This document shows, piece by piece, positions 5,697-11,834 of a stretch of 11,834 nt of DNA. Under the pieces are notes generated by a model, which ran no database searches, was not told where the DNA came from, and worked only from the letters and a program-made list of their open reading frames with translations. How positions within the stretch are numbered: position 1 is the stretch's first letter; the number at the start of each line of letters is the position of its first letter. Where the stretch lies: contig DBNZ01000054.1 in assembly GCA_002299495.1 (NCBI GenBank), positions 1 to 11,834 on the forward strand. The letters are read 5' to 3'. The translations under genes and the position numbers were made by a program. Source of the stretch: Methylococcaceae bacterium UBA659 (GTDB lineage Bacteria > Pseudomonadota > Gammaproteobacteria > Methylococcales > Methylomonadaceae).

Positions 5697-6089
5697 TTAT
5701 TCGGTTTTTTCATCAATAATTTCGACGCCTAGAGCACCCGCCCTGATACAAAGACCATAGACTTCATCCGGGTTCGCCGTCCCTCTCGCCTCATTTAAGC
5801 AACGCGAGGACATTTCAAGGTATTCTTGGGGACTAACTTTGGGCGTGGTATGGCCTGCGCGGATCATGCAGTTGCTGAAAGCGCCGGCGTTGTGGCTGAT
5901 AGGGATATCGACGACTGTCATCGTTTTCCCTGTTTGGACTTTCACCTGCTCCCTATGGATTGAAGTCTGATAGCAATTGGCGGCATCGGTAAAATAGCCC
6001 TCAAATTCAGCCGCGCCAGGCTCTTTATGCGTTGTCGCACAGGCAGTAATTAGCGATAAGCCTAACAAGAAGGGGATAGTTTTGGTCAT
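5697..6089 (-). CDS. Small putative lipoprotein of unknown function
   Basis: The product starts MTKTIPFLLGLSLITAC. A lysine followed by a hydrophobic stretch and the lipobox ITAC predicts cleavage before Cys17 and lipid attachment. The following ATTHKE has no aspartate at +2, so outer-membrane sorting by Lol is likely. The start at 6089 is preferred over an ATG 21 bases upstream because GGAAAC lies seven or so bases before it and because it puts the signal peptide at the N-terminus. The mature part has four cysteines (CYQ, NCMIRAG, SRCLNEA and LCIRAG), which could form disulfides in the periplasm. Three of them sit in similar short helix-like contexts. The ORF is 130 residues. I do not recognise a named family. 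Confidence 0.75.
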   Translation of the reverse strand: MTKTIPFLLGLSLITACATTHKEPGAAEFEGYFTDAANCYQTSIHREQVKVQTGKTMTVVDIPISHNAGAFSNCMIRAGHTTPKVSPQEYLEMSSRCLNEARGTANPDEVYGLCIRAGALGVEIIDEKTE

Positions 6090-6326
6090 GGCGGTTTCCA
6101 AAATCGGCATAAACTAAAGCCGGAATATAGCACGGTTATAACCGATTCGGCTTGAAAAAGCTGGCCGATGGATGAGAAAGACGTATTGATCAAAGCGCTT
6201 AAAGCGGTAGCGCCAGTGGAAATTAACGTGCTTTTTTGCTCCGCCTAACCAAACCAGCCCATCCCGACAAATACGGCGGCGCTGTTACCGTGTAACCTCA
6301 AGGTTCTTAAAGTTTTCTGTAAGTGT

Positions 6327-7721
6327 TCAATTGATATCTAAAGCTAACACCGCCTGATAATCAGCATAGGCTTTGAATAAATTATTGCTGGCTTCCGCGA
6401 CCGCGAGCGCCGCATCGCCACTTGCCAATTCACGCAGGTTGACAAATAACAAGTTGCTTTCACCCAATTGAAACCGGGTACGCTCTCCCTCTTCCAACTG
6501 TTTGGCCGCTTGCCGTTGCATTTTGGCCAATTCTCGCCGTTGCTGGGTAGCCGAAAGGGCGGAAAAAACATCTTTCGTCTCGGCGGCAATCCGGTCTTGC
6601 AACAGCTGACCTTCCCATTTCAGCCGTTGTACATTGGCTCCGGCCGCTTGGCTGCGTCCTATGGCAATCCGTTGTTGTAGCGGAATATCAAGGTTTAGGC
6701 CGACATAAAGCTCATTCCGGTTTAGATCTGACTTGCCACTGCCAAAGTCCTGCGCCCCTATCACCGCTACGTCCACGCCGGGAGCCATCTGATTTTTTTG
6801 CAGCTCTTGCTCGGTCGCCATTTGTTTGCTTTGCAAACTAATACGCCGCAATTCAGGCCGGTTGGCCACGGCTATTTTCAAGGCCTCTGCATAAGCCAGC
6901 GGCAACCTGGGCGGTTGATCCGGAAAACTTGGTAACTGGCTGTCAACCGGTAATTGCGGTTCGCCGTTGCCGTCCCGCCAGTAAAGGGACAATTGGATCG
7001 CGGTTTGTTCCAGCCATCGCTGCGCGGCTACCCGCCGTTCCTGCCGCTCGATAATAGCGCGTTGGTTGTCTAAGGCATCAAATTCCGGAAGATCCCCGGC
7101 CGCGACCCGCTCACGGATGCCGGCATCACGTTGCTCGGCAATAGCCAACAACTGGCTGGCAATGGCCAAGCGCTCCCCAGCCAACACCCAATCCCAATAC
7201 CGGTATGAGGCTTGCCGACGGATATCCAATTTGGCCAAATCCAGATCATGGCCTGCGATCACTTGCCCTAACTCTGCTTGCTGAAGATTCGCCCGGCGGC
7301 GGTCTATGCTGCGATTCCGCCACAATGGCACGCTCACCCCTAGCCGCGCCTCACCCTCATTAGCCGTAGTGCCTTTGCCATCATAAACCGGAAAATCGCC
7401 AGTGCCCCTGCGCCAACCGCCAAAAAATGTCGCGCCCCATAAGGCTGTAGGTTGCTCTAGGCCCACATCGTAATTTTGGTTTTCATACAAGCCAATCACA
7501 GACCAGCGGTTTTGCGATTTAAAAACGGTGTCAAAACCACCCTCCGCCGCCGTCAATTCACCTTCAGCCACAAGCCGTCTCTGCTCCGTCGCCAACAAGG
7601 TAGGAAACGCTTCTGCTGCGGCCAGAAGCACTTGCTCCAAAGTTAAGTGAGGGCTTTCAGTCTGTCCGTATCCGGTATTAAACCACCAGAAACTGGCCAC
7701 TAAAAACAACACTCTAGCCAT
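6327..7721 (-). CDS. TolC family outer-membrane channel protein
   Basis: This is an outer-membrane efflux protein that would form the exit duct of a tripartite export machine. The chosen start gives MARVLFLVASFWWFNTGYGQ, a signal peptide, and overlaps the adaptor stop codon as TGATG (7723-7719), with GGAAG a few bases before. A longer upstream start would bury the signal peptide. The 464-residue length is normal. The protein has the two repeated OEP halves: a first with LTLEQVLLAAAEAFP, VSVPLWRNRSIDRRRANLQQAELG and a long helix, and a second with LAYAEALKIAVANRPELRRISLQSKQ, the strand segment ELYVGLNLDIPLQQR and helices to the end, including RFQLGESNLLFVNLRELA, a typical TolC helix. It is the last gene of the three-gene operon. 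It looks intact. Confidence 0.9.
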   Translation of the reverse strand: MARVLFLVASFWWFNTGYGQTESPHLTLEQVLLAAAEAFPTLLATEQRRLVAEGELTAAEGGFDTVFKSQNRWSVIGLYENQNYDVGLEQPTALWGATFFGGWRRGTGDFPVYDGKGTTANEGEARLGVSVPLWRNRSIDRRRANLQQAELGQVIAGHDLDLAKLDIRRQASYRYWDWVLAGERLAIASQLLAIAEQRDAGIRERVAAGDLPEFDALDNQRAIIERQERRVAAQRWLEQTAIQLSLYWRDGNGEPQLPVDSQLPSFPDQPPRLPLAYAEALKIAVANRPELRRISLQSKQMATEQELQKNQMAPGVDVAVIGAQDFGSGKSDLNRNELYVGLNLDIPLQQRIAIGRSQAAGANVQRLKWEGQLLQDRIAAETKDVFSALSATQQRRELAKMQRQAAKQLEEGERTRFQLGESNLLFVNLRELASGDAALAVAEASNNLFKAYADYQAVLALDIN

Positions 7722-9073
7722 CAACTTCTTCCCCCAGCAGCCTCGCCGTATTGATTGCTGCCCTCTTTTAGCGCGTCCGGCAATTTGGGTTCCGGCAATA
7801 TCAAAGGTGGAAAGCCATTGAAATTGCGCCATAATTCATAGCCTAAGCTGACTTCGGCTAATAAAACCCAACCGTTAGTTCGCACCCCTTGGCGTAAAAA
7901 ACGGATATTCGGCCACGGAATATCATCCGGGTCAGGCATCACCACTATCCGGAATTGACCGCTGCCGTCATCTGTGGCATCAAGCAAGACCACGCGCCCA
8001 CCGAATGATCCGACTGATAGCTCCGGCCACCCGGCAAATTGGATTGCAGGATAACCCTCGAATTGCAACCGGACGTGACTGCCAGTAACGATTATCGGCA
8101 AATCGTTGCCGTCCACCCATAACTCCACGGCCCGCTGATCCGTGTCAGGCACTAAGACCGCAATGGGCTGGCCTGATTTGAGCAATTCCGCCCCGGGATT
8201 GGCTAACAGCCGCAACACCGTGCCATTTCTGGGGGCGGTGATGACTTGGTTTTGTTGACGGGCCAAACTGGTTTGCAGTTTCAGCAAATCAGCCTGGACA
8301 TCATTTTGTTCTTCGACGGATTTATTGAGTTCTGCTAGGGCTTTCTGCACTGACGCGGCGGTGTCGGCATTTAATCTTTCCGCCTCCGCTTGGAACGCCA
8401 TTACTTCACTGATGGCGGCTTGGAGACTGGCCTTAGCTCGCTCCAATTCGGTGTCATGTTGCGCCATGGCCAATTGTGACAACTCCAGTATCCGTCTTGA
8501 GGCCAAGCCTTTTTCCTGTAAATGTTGTTGCCTGACCAAGTTTAATGCCGCTGTTTCTTGCGCCGCCTGGCTTGCTAGGACAGCTTGCTCTGATGCGGTT
8601 TTCCGATCTATGGACATGGCAACCCGTGATTTGGCCGCCGCTAGGGCTTGGGGCCTGGCCTGTTCGGCCATTTTGACTTGCTCACGGTAAGTTTGCACCC
8701 GACTGTCGATGGCCGTTTTTCGGGCCAATATCGTTTGTTGTTCGGCATAAAGGCGTTGTATTAACAACGGATCGTTATCCGCCACTTCCACTAAAACATC
8801 CCCTTCCTTGACAACCGACCCTTCCTTAACACGCCAGCGGGTCACGCGGCCTTCAACCGGAGAACTGATAATCTGTTGACGCTCCCCAGGCACATAAGCA
8901 ATAACCCGCCCAACCCCACGGATATTTTGTTGCCATGGTATAAAAGACAGCCCTATCAACAACGCCACAAAAAAAAATATCAGCGAGCGAGCACCTAAAC
9001 GGGCCCATGGCCAGGTGTCCGCTTGCTCAAAAACCTTTGGTAGAGCTAAGCTAAAATCCGAATGACTACCCAT
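7721..9073 (-). CDS. HlyD family periplasmic adaptor (membrane fusion protein)
   Basis: This 450-residue protein would bridge the inner-membrane ABC protein and the TolC-type channel. A cytoplasmic N-terminus is followed by one membrane segment (about 28-46), then GVGRVIAYVPGERQQIIS (53-70), a biotinyl-lipoyl-like half (SPVEGRVTRWRVKEGSVVKEGDVL, 71-94), and a very long Ala/Gln/Glu-rich coiled coil (about 103-275). The second lipoyl half (ITAPRNGTVLRLLANPGAELLKSGQPIAVL) and beta-barrel regions follow. The long hairpin is typical of type I secretion adaptors rather than short RND adaptors. The ATG at 9073 has AGGTGA seven bases upstream and begins ten bases after the ABC gene ends. The C-terminal tail (about 417-450), rich in Pro and Gly, extends past the last conserved block. 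The substrate is unknown. Confidence 0.9.
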   Translation of the reverse strand: MGSHSDFSLALPKVFEQADTWPWARLGARSLIFFFVALLIGLSFIPWQQNIRGVGRVIAYVPGERQQIISSPVEGRVTRWRVKEGSVVKEGDVLVEVADNDPLLIQRLYAEQQTILARKTAIDSRVQTYREQVKMAEQARPQALAAAKSRVAMSIDRKTASEQAVLASQAAQETAALNLVRQQHLQEKGLASRRILELSQLAMAQHDTELERAKASLQAAISEVMAFQAEAERLNADTAASVQKALAELNKSVEEQNDVQADLLKLQTSLARQQNQVITAPRNGTVLRLLANPGAELLKSGQPIAVLVPDTDQRAVELWVDGNDLPIIVTGSHVRLQFEGYPAIQFAGWPELSVGSFGGRVVLLDATDDGSGQFRIVVMPDPDDIPWPNIRFLRQGVRTNGWVLLAEVSLGYELWRNFNGFPPLILPEPKLPDALKEGSNQYGEAAGGRS

Positions 9074-9083
9074 GCTTTTTCAC

Positions 9084-10742
9084 CTAAACCTGCATCATGT
9101 TTTCTTGCCAAACCCCGTCAACAATTCGGGCCCGCCTTTGGCAACGATCTATCACGCCGGCATCTTGGCTGACGATGACCAATGTCCACGGCGCATCAGC
9201 GGCAAACAACACATCTAAAATCTGGGGCAGATAACTGCCGGCCAAATTATCGAGGACGCCATCAAGCAGCAACAACCGAGGTTTCCCCAGCAAAGCCCTA
9301 GCCAAGGTCAAGCGTAGGCATTGCTCATAGGTCAACGGGGCGCCATCAATGCTAAGACTGCTCTTCAAGCCATCAGGCAGGGCCACTACTACGTCCAGCA
9401 AACCTACTTGTGCCAACGTATGCCGGACCATAGAAAAATCCAAATCTTGCCCAACACATAAATTATCCAGGACGCTTGCCGCATAGGGTTCGCCATTCCG
9501 TACTAAACGGATGCTTTCACGCAAAAGCCCCAAATGGAGGTCGCGCATGTCTTTTCGGTCAATATGCACATAGCCGCTGGCAGGATTTCGGAATCCGTAC
9601 AAGATATCCAACAGGCTCCCATGTACTACGCCCTCCGTGATCACCAGTTTGTCACCGGCTGGGATTTCAACGTCCAGTTTCTTGAGCCCATCCACCAGCG
9701 CGCTTTCTGGTAGGGAAACGCCGTGCAAGCTGACATGAAAAGGGCCTTCCGCCATTACCGGCCAGGTGCCGCCATGGCTTTCTTGGGGCAAATCCATAAT
9801 GTAACCCAACTTGTTCAGACTGGCATTCAAGTCATAATAAGCTTGCATGGTTTTACCCAACCGGGTCAGACCATAAACCATCGCGCTAACCACCAACTCT
9901 GCGGCGATCAACTGCCCTAGGCTGAGCTGCCTGTCTATCACTAACCACCCCCCAAGGCCTAAAAGCAGGGAGCTGGCCACCGCATGCAAGGCCAAAGCGC
10001 TGATGTTTTGCCGCGAAACGACGTAGAAATGTTTTTTGGCCGCATTCAGATAGTCGAAAGCCAAACTTTCCGTCTTTGTCTTGAAAAATTGCTGTTCACT
10101 GCTCGCCCTACCCAAGACAAGATTGGTGGATAGGGATTCCAGCCAAGCCATCGCCGCATATTTAGCCGACGATTGTGCAATCGCCGATTCCGTGCCTTTC
10201 CTGACCCAGATCCGCAAAACCAAAAAGATCGAGACCACCAAAAACACATCAAAAGCCAGCAGCATCGGATGATAAAACGCCAACAAAATCATGCCAATCA
10301 GCGTTTGCATGACATACCCAAAGGCTTCCATCAGCAATAGCGAGGAGGTTTTTTGTAGGGTGGTCACATCCAAAAACCGGTTGGCCAACTCCGGCAGGTA
10401 TTGCCGCCGATATGTTTCGGCGGTCGCATGTTGCAGGTGCTGGGCGGAAGCGTCAAAAATACGCAGGAACAAACGCCTTTGCACCATATCCACCACATAA
10501 AATTGGAATGCCGTCATGGCGTTGCTGAAACTGAGCAAGACAAACACCACCAAGCTCAATACCAGCAACGGTTGGAACAATGCCCCAAAGGCTATGAAAT
10601 TAACCAACGCCCCCACCGCTACCGGTGTAGCTAACGACATCAAGCCTGCGCCTATGCCATAAGTCAGCAAAACGCCTATGTCTCGGCGCTCAAATTCAGC
10701 TAATTCGCGCAAACGGTATAACGGACTTTTATGGCTGGCCAT
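9084..10742 (-). CDS. ABC exporter with a catalytically degenerate nucleotide-binding domain
   Basis: The 552-residue protein has an ABC exporter membrane domain (about 20-315, roughly six hydrophobic segments, including GIGAGLMSLATPVAVGALV, and family-like NRFLDVTTLQK at 121-131). A C-terminal nucleotide-binding domain (about 335-548) follows. That domain still reads as an ABC ATPase (LLDILYGFRNPASGYVHID, SVLDNL, LARALLGKPRLLLLD), but its motifs are gone. The Walker A site is GVVHGSLL at 371-378, two residues short and without the P-loop lysine. The signature LSGGQ is LTYEQ (470-474). The catalytic Glu after Walker B is Gly495, and the H-loop His is Gln526. No frameshift or stop occurs. The adaptor and channel downstream are intact. 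It lacks an N-terminal peptidase domain. Either the operon uses another ATPase, or the protein has a non-hydrolytic role. No ribosome site is evident before the ATG at 10742. Confidence 0.88.
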   Translation of the reverse strand: MASHKSPLYRLRELAEFERRDIGVLLTYGIGAGLMSLATPVAVGALVNFIAFGALFQPLLVLSLVVFVLLSFSNAMTAFQFYVVDMVQRRLFLRIFDASAQHLQHATAETYRRQYLPELANRFLDVTTLQKTSSLLLMEAFGYVMQTLIGMILLAFYHPMLLAFDVFLVVSIFLVLRIWVRKGTESAIAQSSAKYAAMAWLESLSTNLVLGRASSEQQFFKTKTESLAFDYLNAAKKHFYVVSRQNISALALHAVASSLLLGLGGWLVIDRQLSLGQLIAAELVVSAMVYGLTRLGKTMQAYYDLNASLNKLGYIMDLPQESHGGTWPVMAEGPFHVSLHGVSLPESALVDGLKKLDVEIPAGDKLVITEGVVHGSLLDILYGFRNPASGYVHIDRKDMRDLHLGLLRESIRLVRNGEPYAASVLDNLCVGQDLDFSMVRHTLAQVGLLDVVVALPDGLKSSLSIDGAPLTYEQCLRLTLARALLGKPRLLLLDGVLDNLAGSYLPQILDVLFAADAPWTLVIVSQDAGVIDRCQRRARIVDGVWQENMMQV

Positions 10743-10773
10743 GAATTAATTTAAAGCAACGGTTTGATGAAGC

Positions 10774-10787
10774 AGGATTTAAATCCT
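10774..10787. promoter_or_regulatory. 14-bp perfect palindrome upstream of the ABC operon, possible operator
   Basis: AGGATTTAAATCCT is a perfect palindrome 31 bases upstream of the ABC start codon, on the promoter side of the operon. Its position suits a dimeric regulator binding site. No regulator gene is adjacent in the window, and chance occurrence cannot be excluded from one copy. Confidence 0.3.
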
Positions 10788-10996
10788 ACCGTATGGTTCG
10801 AGTGCGGCACTTTACTGAAAATTTTTGGGGCAGTCGACGCAGGCATGATTTTCTGGTCTATCGTGGTGGCTTAAGGGAGTTTAAAACAGCAAGAGGCGCA
10901 GAATGTTGGAAATAGCTAACGGCATTCACTAGCGTTTTTATGCTATCACCGCACAACGAAAATTAAAACACCCTTTGGTGGTTGATATTCTAGGGC

Positions 10997-11016
10997 AAGC
11001 CCAACAAGGGCTTTTT
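10997..11016 (+). terminator. Weak terminator-like hairpin
   Basis: AAGCCC (10997-11002) and GGGCTT (11008-11013) form a 6-bp stem with a 5-base loop, followed by further T residues to 11016 on the plus strand. No plus-strand gene is seen upstream, so its role, if any, is unclear. Confidence 0.25.
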
Positions 11017-11155
11017 AGGTTTCTCGCAAAAAATGCAAACAAACCCGGCCAAATTTTCAAATTTAATTACCCGATGTTACGCAGAAACTCATTTTTTCCA
11101 CACGTTTTGGAAAAGCCTAAACCTCAACTATTGACCCGACCCTTTACAGTTTGAA

Positions 11156-11213
11156 CCGTTCGTGCTGTGCCAGTCGCAGCACCTGCGCCTTGCGACCCAA
11201 TCAAGGCGAACGG
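11156..11213. repeat. Branched inverted-repeat structure downstream of pgi
   Basis: An outer stem CCGTTCG (11156-11162) with CGAACGG (11207-11213) encloses two hairpins. The first is TGCTG (11163-11167) with CAGCA (11177-11181), and the second is CGCCTTG (11186-11192) with CAAGGCG (11202-11208). The outer and second stems share two bases, so they can exchange. The fold resembles a three-way junction or Y-shaped repeat. It lies about 45 bases after the pgi stop, where a terminator or a repetitive extragenic element would be expected. No T-run follows on either strand. Confidence 0.45.
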
Positions 11214-11255
11214 AGGTTAACACTGAGTAAGGCCGGAGCAACAATACCCGGCTTA

Positions 11256-11834
11256 TTAGGTCGCTTGATAACGGATCATCAGGGAATCTGGCTTTGCCAT
11301 GTCGCCTTGCAACAAGACCCCCCGCTGATTGGCGGCCAAATGCCGCACGATCTTATAAACATGTTCAACCTGGTCAGCCGCTCCGGCCTGGGCTGCGAGC
11401 GTAGCCAAATCGACAAGATTATCAGAAGTCTTTAGGATAGCCAGAATTTTTTTCTGCAACGCCAATAAAACACCGGCGGCTTTTTTCCCCGCTTCTACAC
11501 CCGGTTGGTGATACGCATTGATATTGATCAATGCTGCATAAAGGCCGACCGCCCGTTCAAACAAGGCAATCAGGGCGCCGATTGTTTGAGGATTCACCTC
11601 GGGCAGGGTCAAAGTTATCGAATCCCGATGGTTTTCATACAGCGCTTGCCGGGTCCCTTGCAGAAATCCAGATAGAAAATCGCCGGTGGTAACCTCGGGT
11701 TCCACTTCAATGGACGCTCCAACCCGGTCTTTCAGCACTTCGATAAAAACCAAAAAAAAATTCGCCACGCCCTCACGCAGTTGTTGCACATAAGCATGCT
11801 GGTCGGTTGACCCCTTGTTGCCATAAACCGCCAG
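11256..11834 (-). CDS. pgi: Glucose-6-phosphate isomerase, C-terminal part (runs off the right edge)
   Basis: This enzyme interconverts glucose 6-phosphate and fructose 6-phosphate in the cytoplasm. The visible 192 codons enter from the right edge reading LAVYGNKGSTDQHAYVQQL, then SIEVEPEVTTGDFL, GFLQGTRQALYENHRDSITL, and the block EVNPQTIGALIALFERAVGLY with INAYHQPGVEAGKKAA, which is diagnostic of Pgi. The last 60 residues (from about LQKKILAILKTSDNL to IRYQAT) look like a small helical, winged-helix-like tail with DQVEHVYKIVRHLAANQRGV. I associate this tail with cyanobacterial-type Pgi rather than the E. coli form. A GTG at 11789 is internal, not the start. The stop is TAA at 11256-11258. 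The gene appears intact as far as seen and unrelated in function to its neighbours. Confidence 0.92.
   Translation of the reverse strand: MAVYGNKGSTDQHAYVQQLREGVANFFLVFIEVLKDRVGASIEVEPEVTTGDFLSGFLQGTRQALYENHRDSITLTLPEVNPQTIGALIALFERAVGLYAALININAYHQPGVEAGKKAAGVLLALQKKILAILKTSDNLVDLATLAAQAGAADQVEHVYKIVRHLAANQRGVLLQGDMAKPDSLMIRYQAT

Larger units (their letters stand above)
10743..11255. other. Intergenic region between pgi and the ABC operon
   Basis: I see no gene here. It should contain the promoter of the ABC-HlyD-TolC operon, but no clear -35/-10 pair stands out on the minus strand. The stretch is AT-rich around 11050-11070. Several inverted repeats occur: the 14-bp palindrome at 10774-10787, AAGCCC/GGGCTT at 10997-11013 followed by a short T-run on the plus strand, TTTTCCA/TGGAAAA at 11094-11114, and the branched structure at 11156-11213. 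A 40-codon plus-strand frame from 10793 has no ribosome site or recognisable similarity. Confidence 0.5.

Noticed and set aside
6168..6248. 26-codon plus-strand frame MDEKDVLIKALKAV...
   Set aside because: The peptide looks protein-like, but it lacks a ribosome site or promoter and no family is recognised. It may be a gene remnant or chance.
10793..10915. 40-codon plus-strand frame upstream of the ABC operon, followed by a GCTA/TAGC hairpin and a T-run
   Set aside because: No ribosome site, no recognisable similarity and a weak 4-bp stem. I do not call a gene or a terminator.
11151..11220. Integron attC-like reading of the branched repeat, with GTTAACA at its end
   Set aside because: The matching R'' core (RYYYAAC) is absent, and no integrase or cassette array is present.
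1..11834. CRISPR array or insertion sequence
   Set aside because: No regularly spaced direct repeats, no cas genes, and no recognisable transposase or integrase frames were found on either strand.

Overview
The window looks like a piece of a gammaproteobacterial chromosome. A methanotroph-type lineage such as Methylococcales is my guess from general protein flavour, not something the sequence proves. All protein genes except one lie on the minus strand. The region mixes a decaying defence locus, a tRNA, ordinary chromosomal genes, a secretion or efflux operon, and the edge of a central-metabolism gene.

Positions 1-3458 (minus strand) hold a type I restriction-modification operon in decay. 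Read in transcription order it contains hsdM (1889-3458, broken by a one-base frameshift and a later nonsense codon), a YhcG/DUF1016 gene that has lost its nuclease domain (1222-1899), an intact-looking HepT-MntA (HEPN/MNT, type VII) toxin-antitoxin pair (402-1161), and the start of hsdS (1-405), which runs off the window. The hsdS N-terminus contains an 87-bp palindromic repeat that has been absorbed in frame as 29 codons. The ancestral reading frames overlap by a few bases at most junctions, so this was one transcription unit. No hsdR is in the window.

Positions 3459-4105 hold a hairpin-rich intergenic stretch with a candidate extended -10 promoter and tandem dyads. It is followed by tRNA-Leu(UAA) with its own terminator and promoter. 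The R-M locus lies on the 3' side of the tRNA, a common arrangement for integrated islands, although no integrase is visible.

Positions 4146-6089 hold a small membrane protein of unknown function on the plus strand, driven by a near-consensus promoter. It converges on a photolyase fossil with a large internal deletion. A DUF1499 protein and a small lipoprotein follow.

Positions 6327-10742 hold a tightly packed three-gene operon: ABC membrane/ATPase protein, HlyD-type adaptor, TolC-type outer-membrane channel. This is the layout of a type I secretion or tripartite efflux machine. The ABC protein's nucleotide-binding domain has lost essentially all catalytic motifs while its reading frame is intact, which is the most striking observation here.

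Positions 10743-11834 hold a 513-bp gap with several inverted repeats, including a possible three-way-junction structure, and then the C-terminal part of a cyanobacterial-like glucose-6-phosphate isomerase that enters from the right edge.
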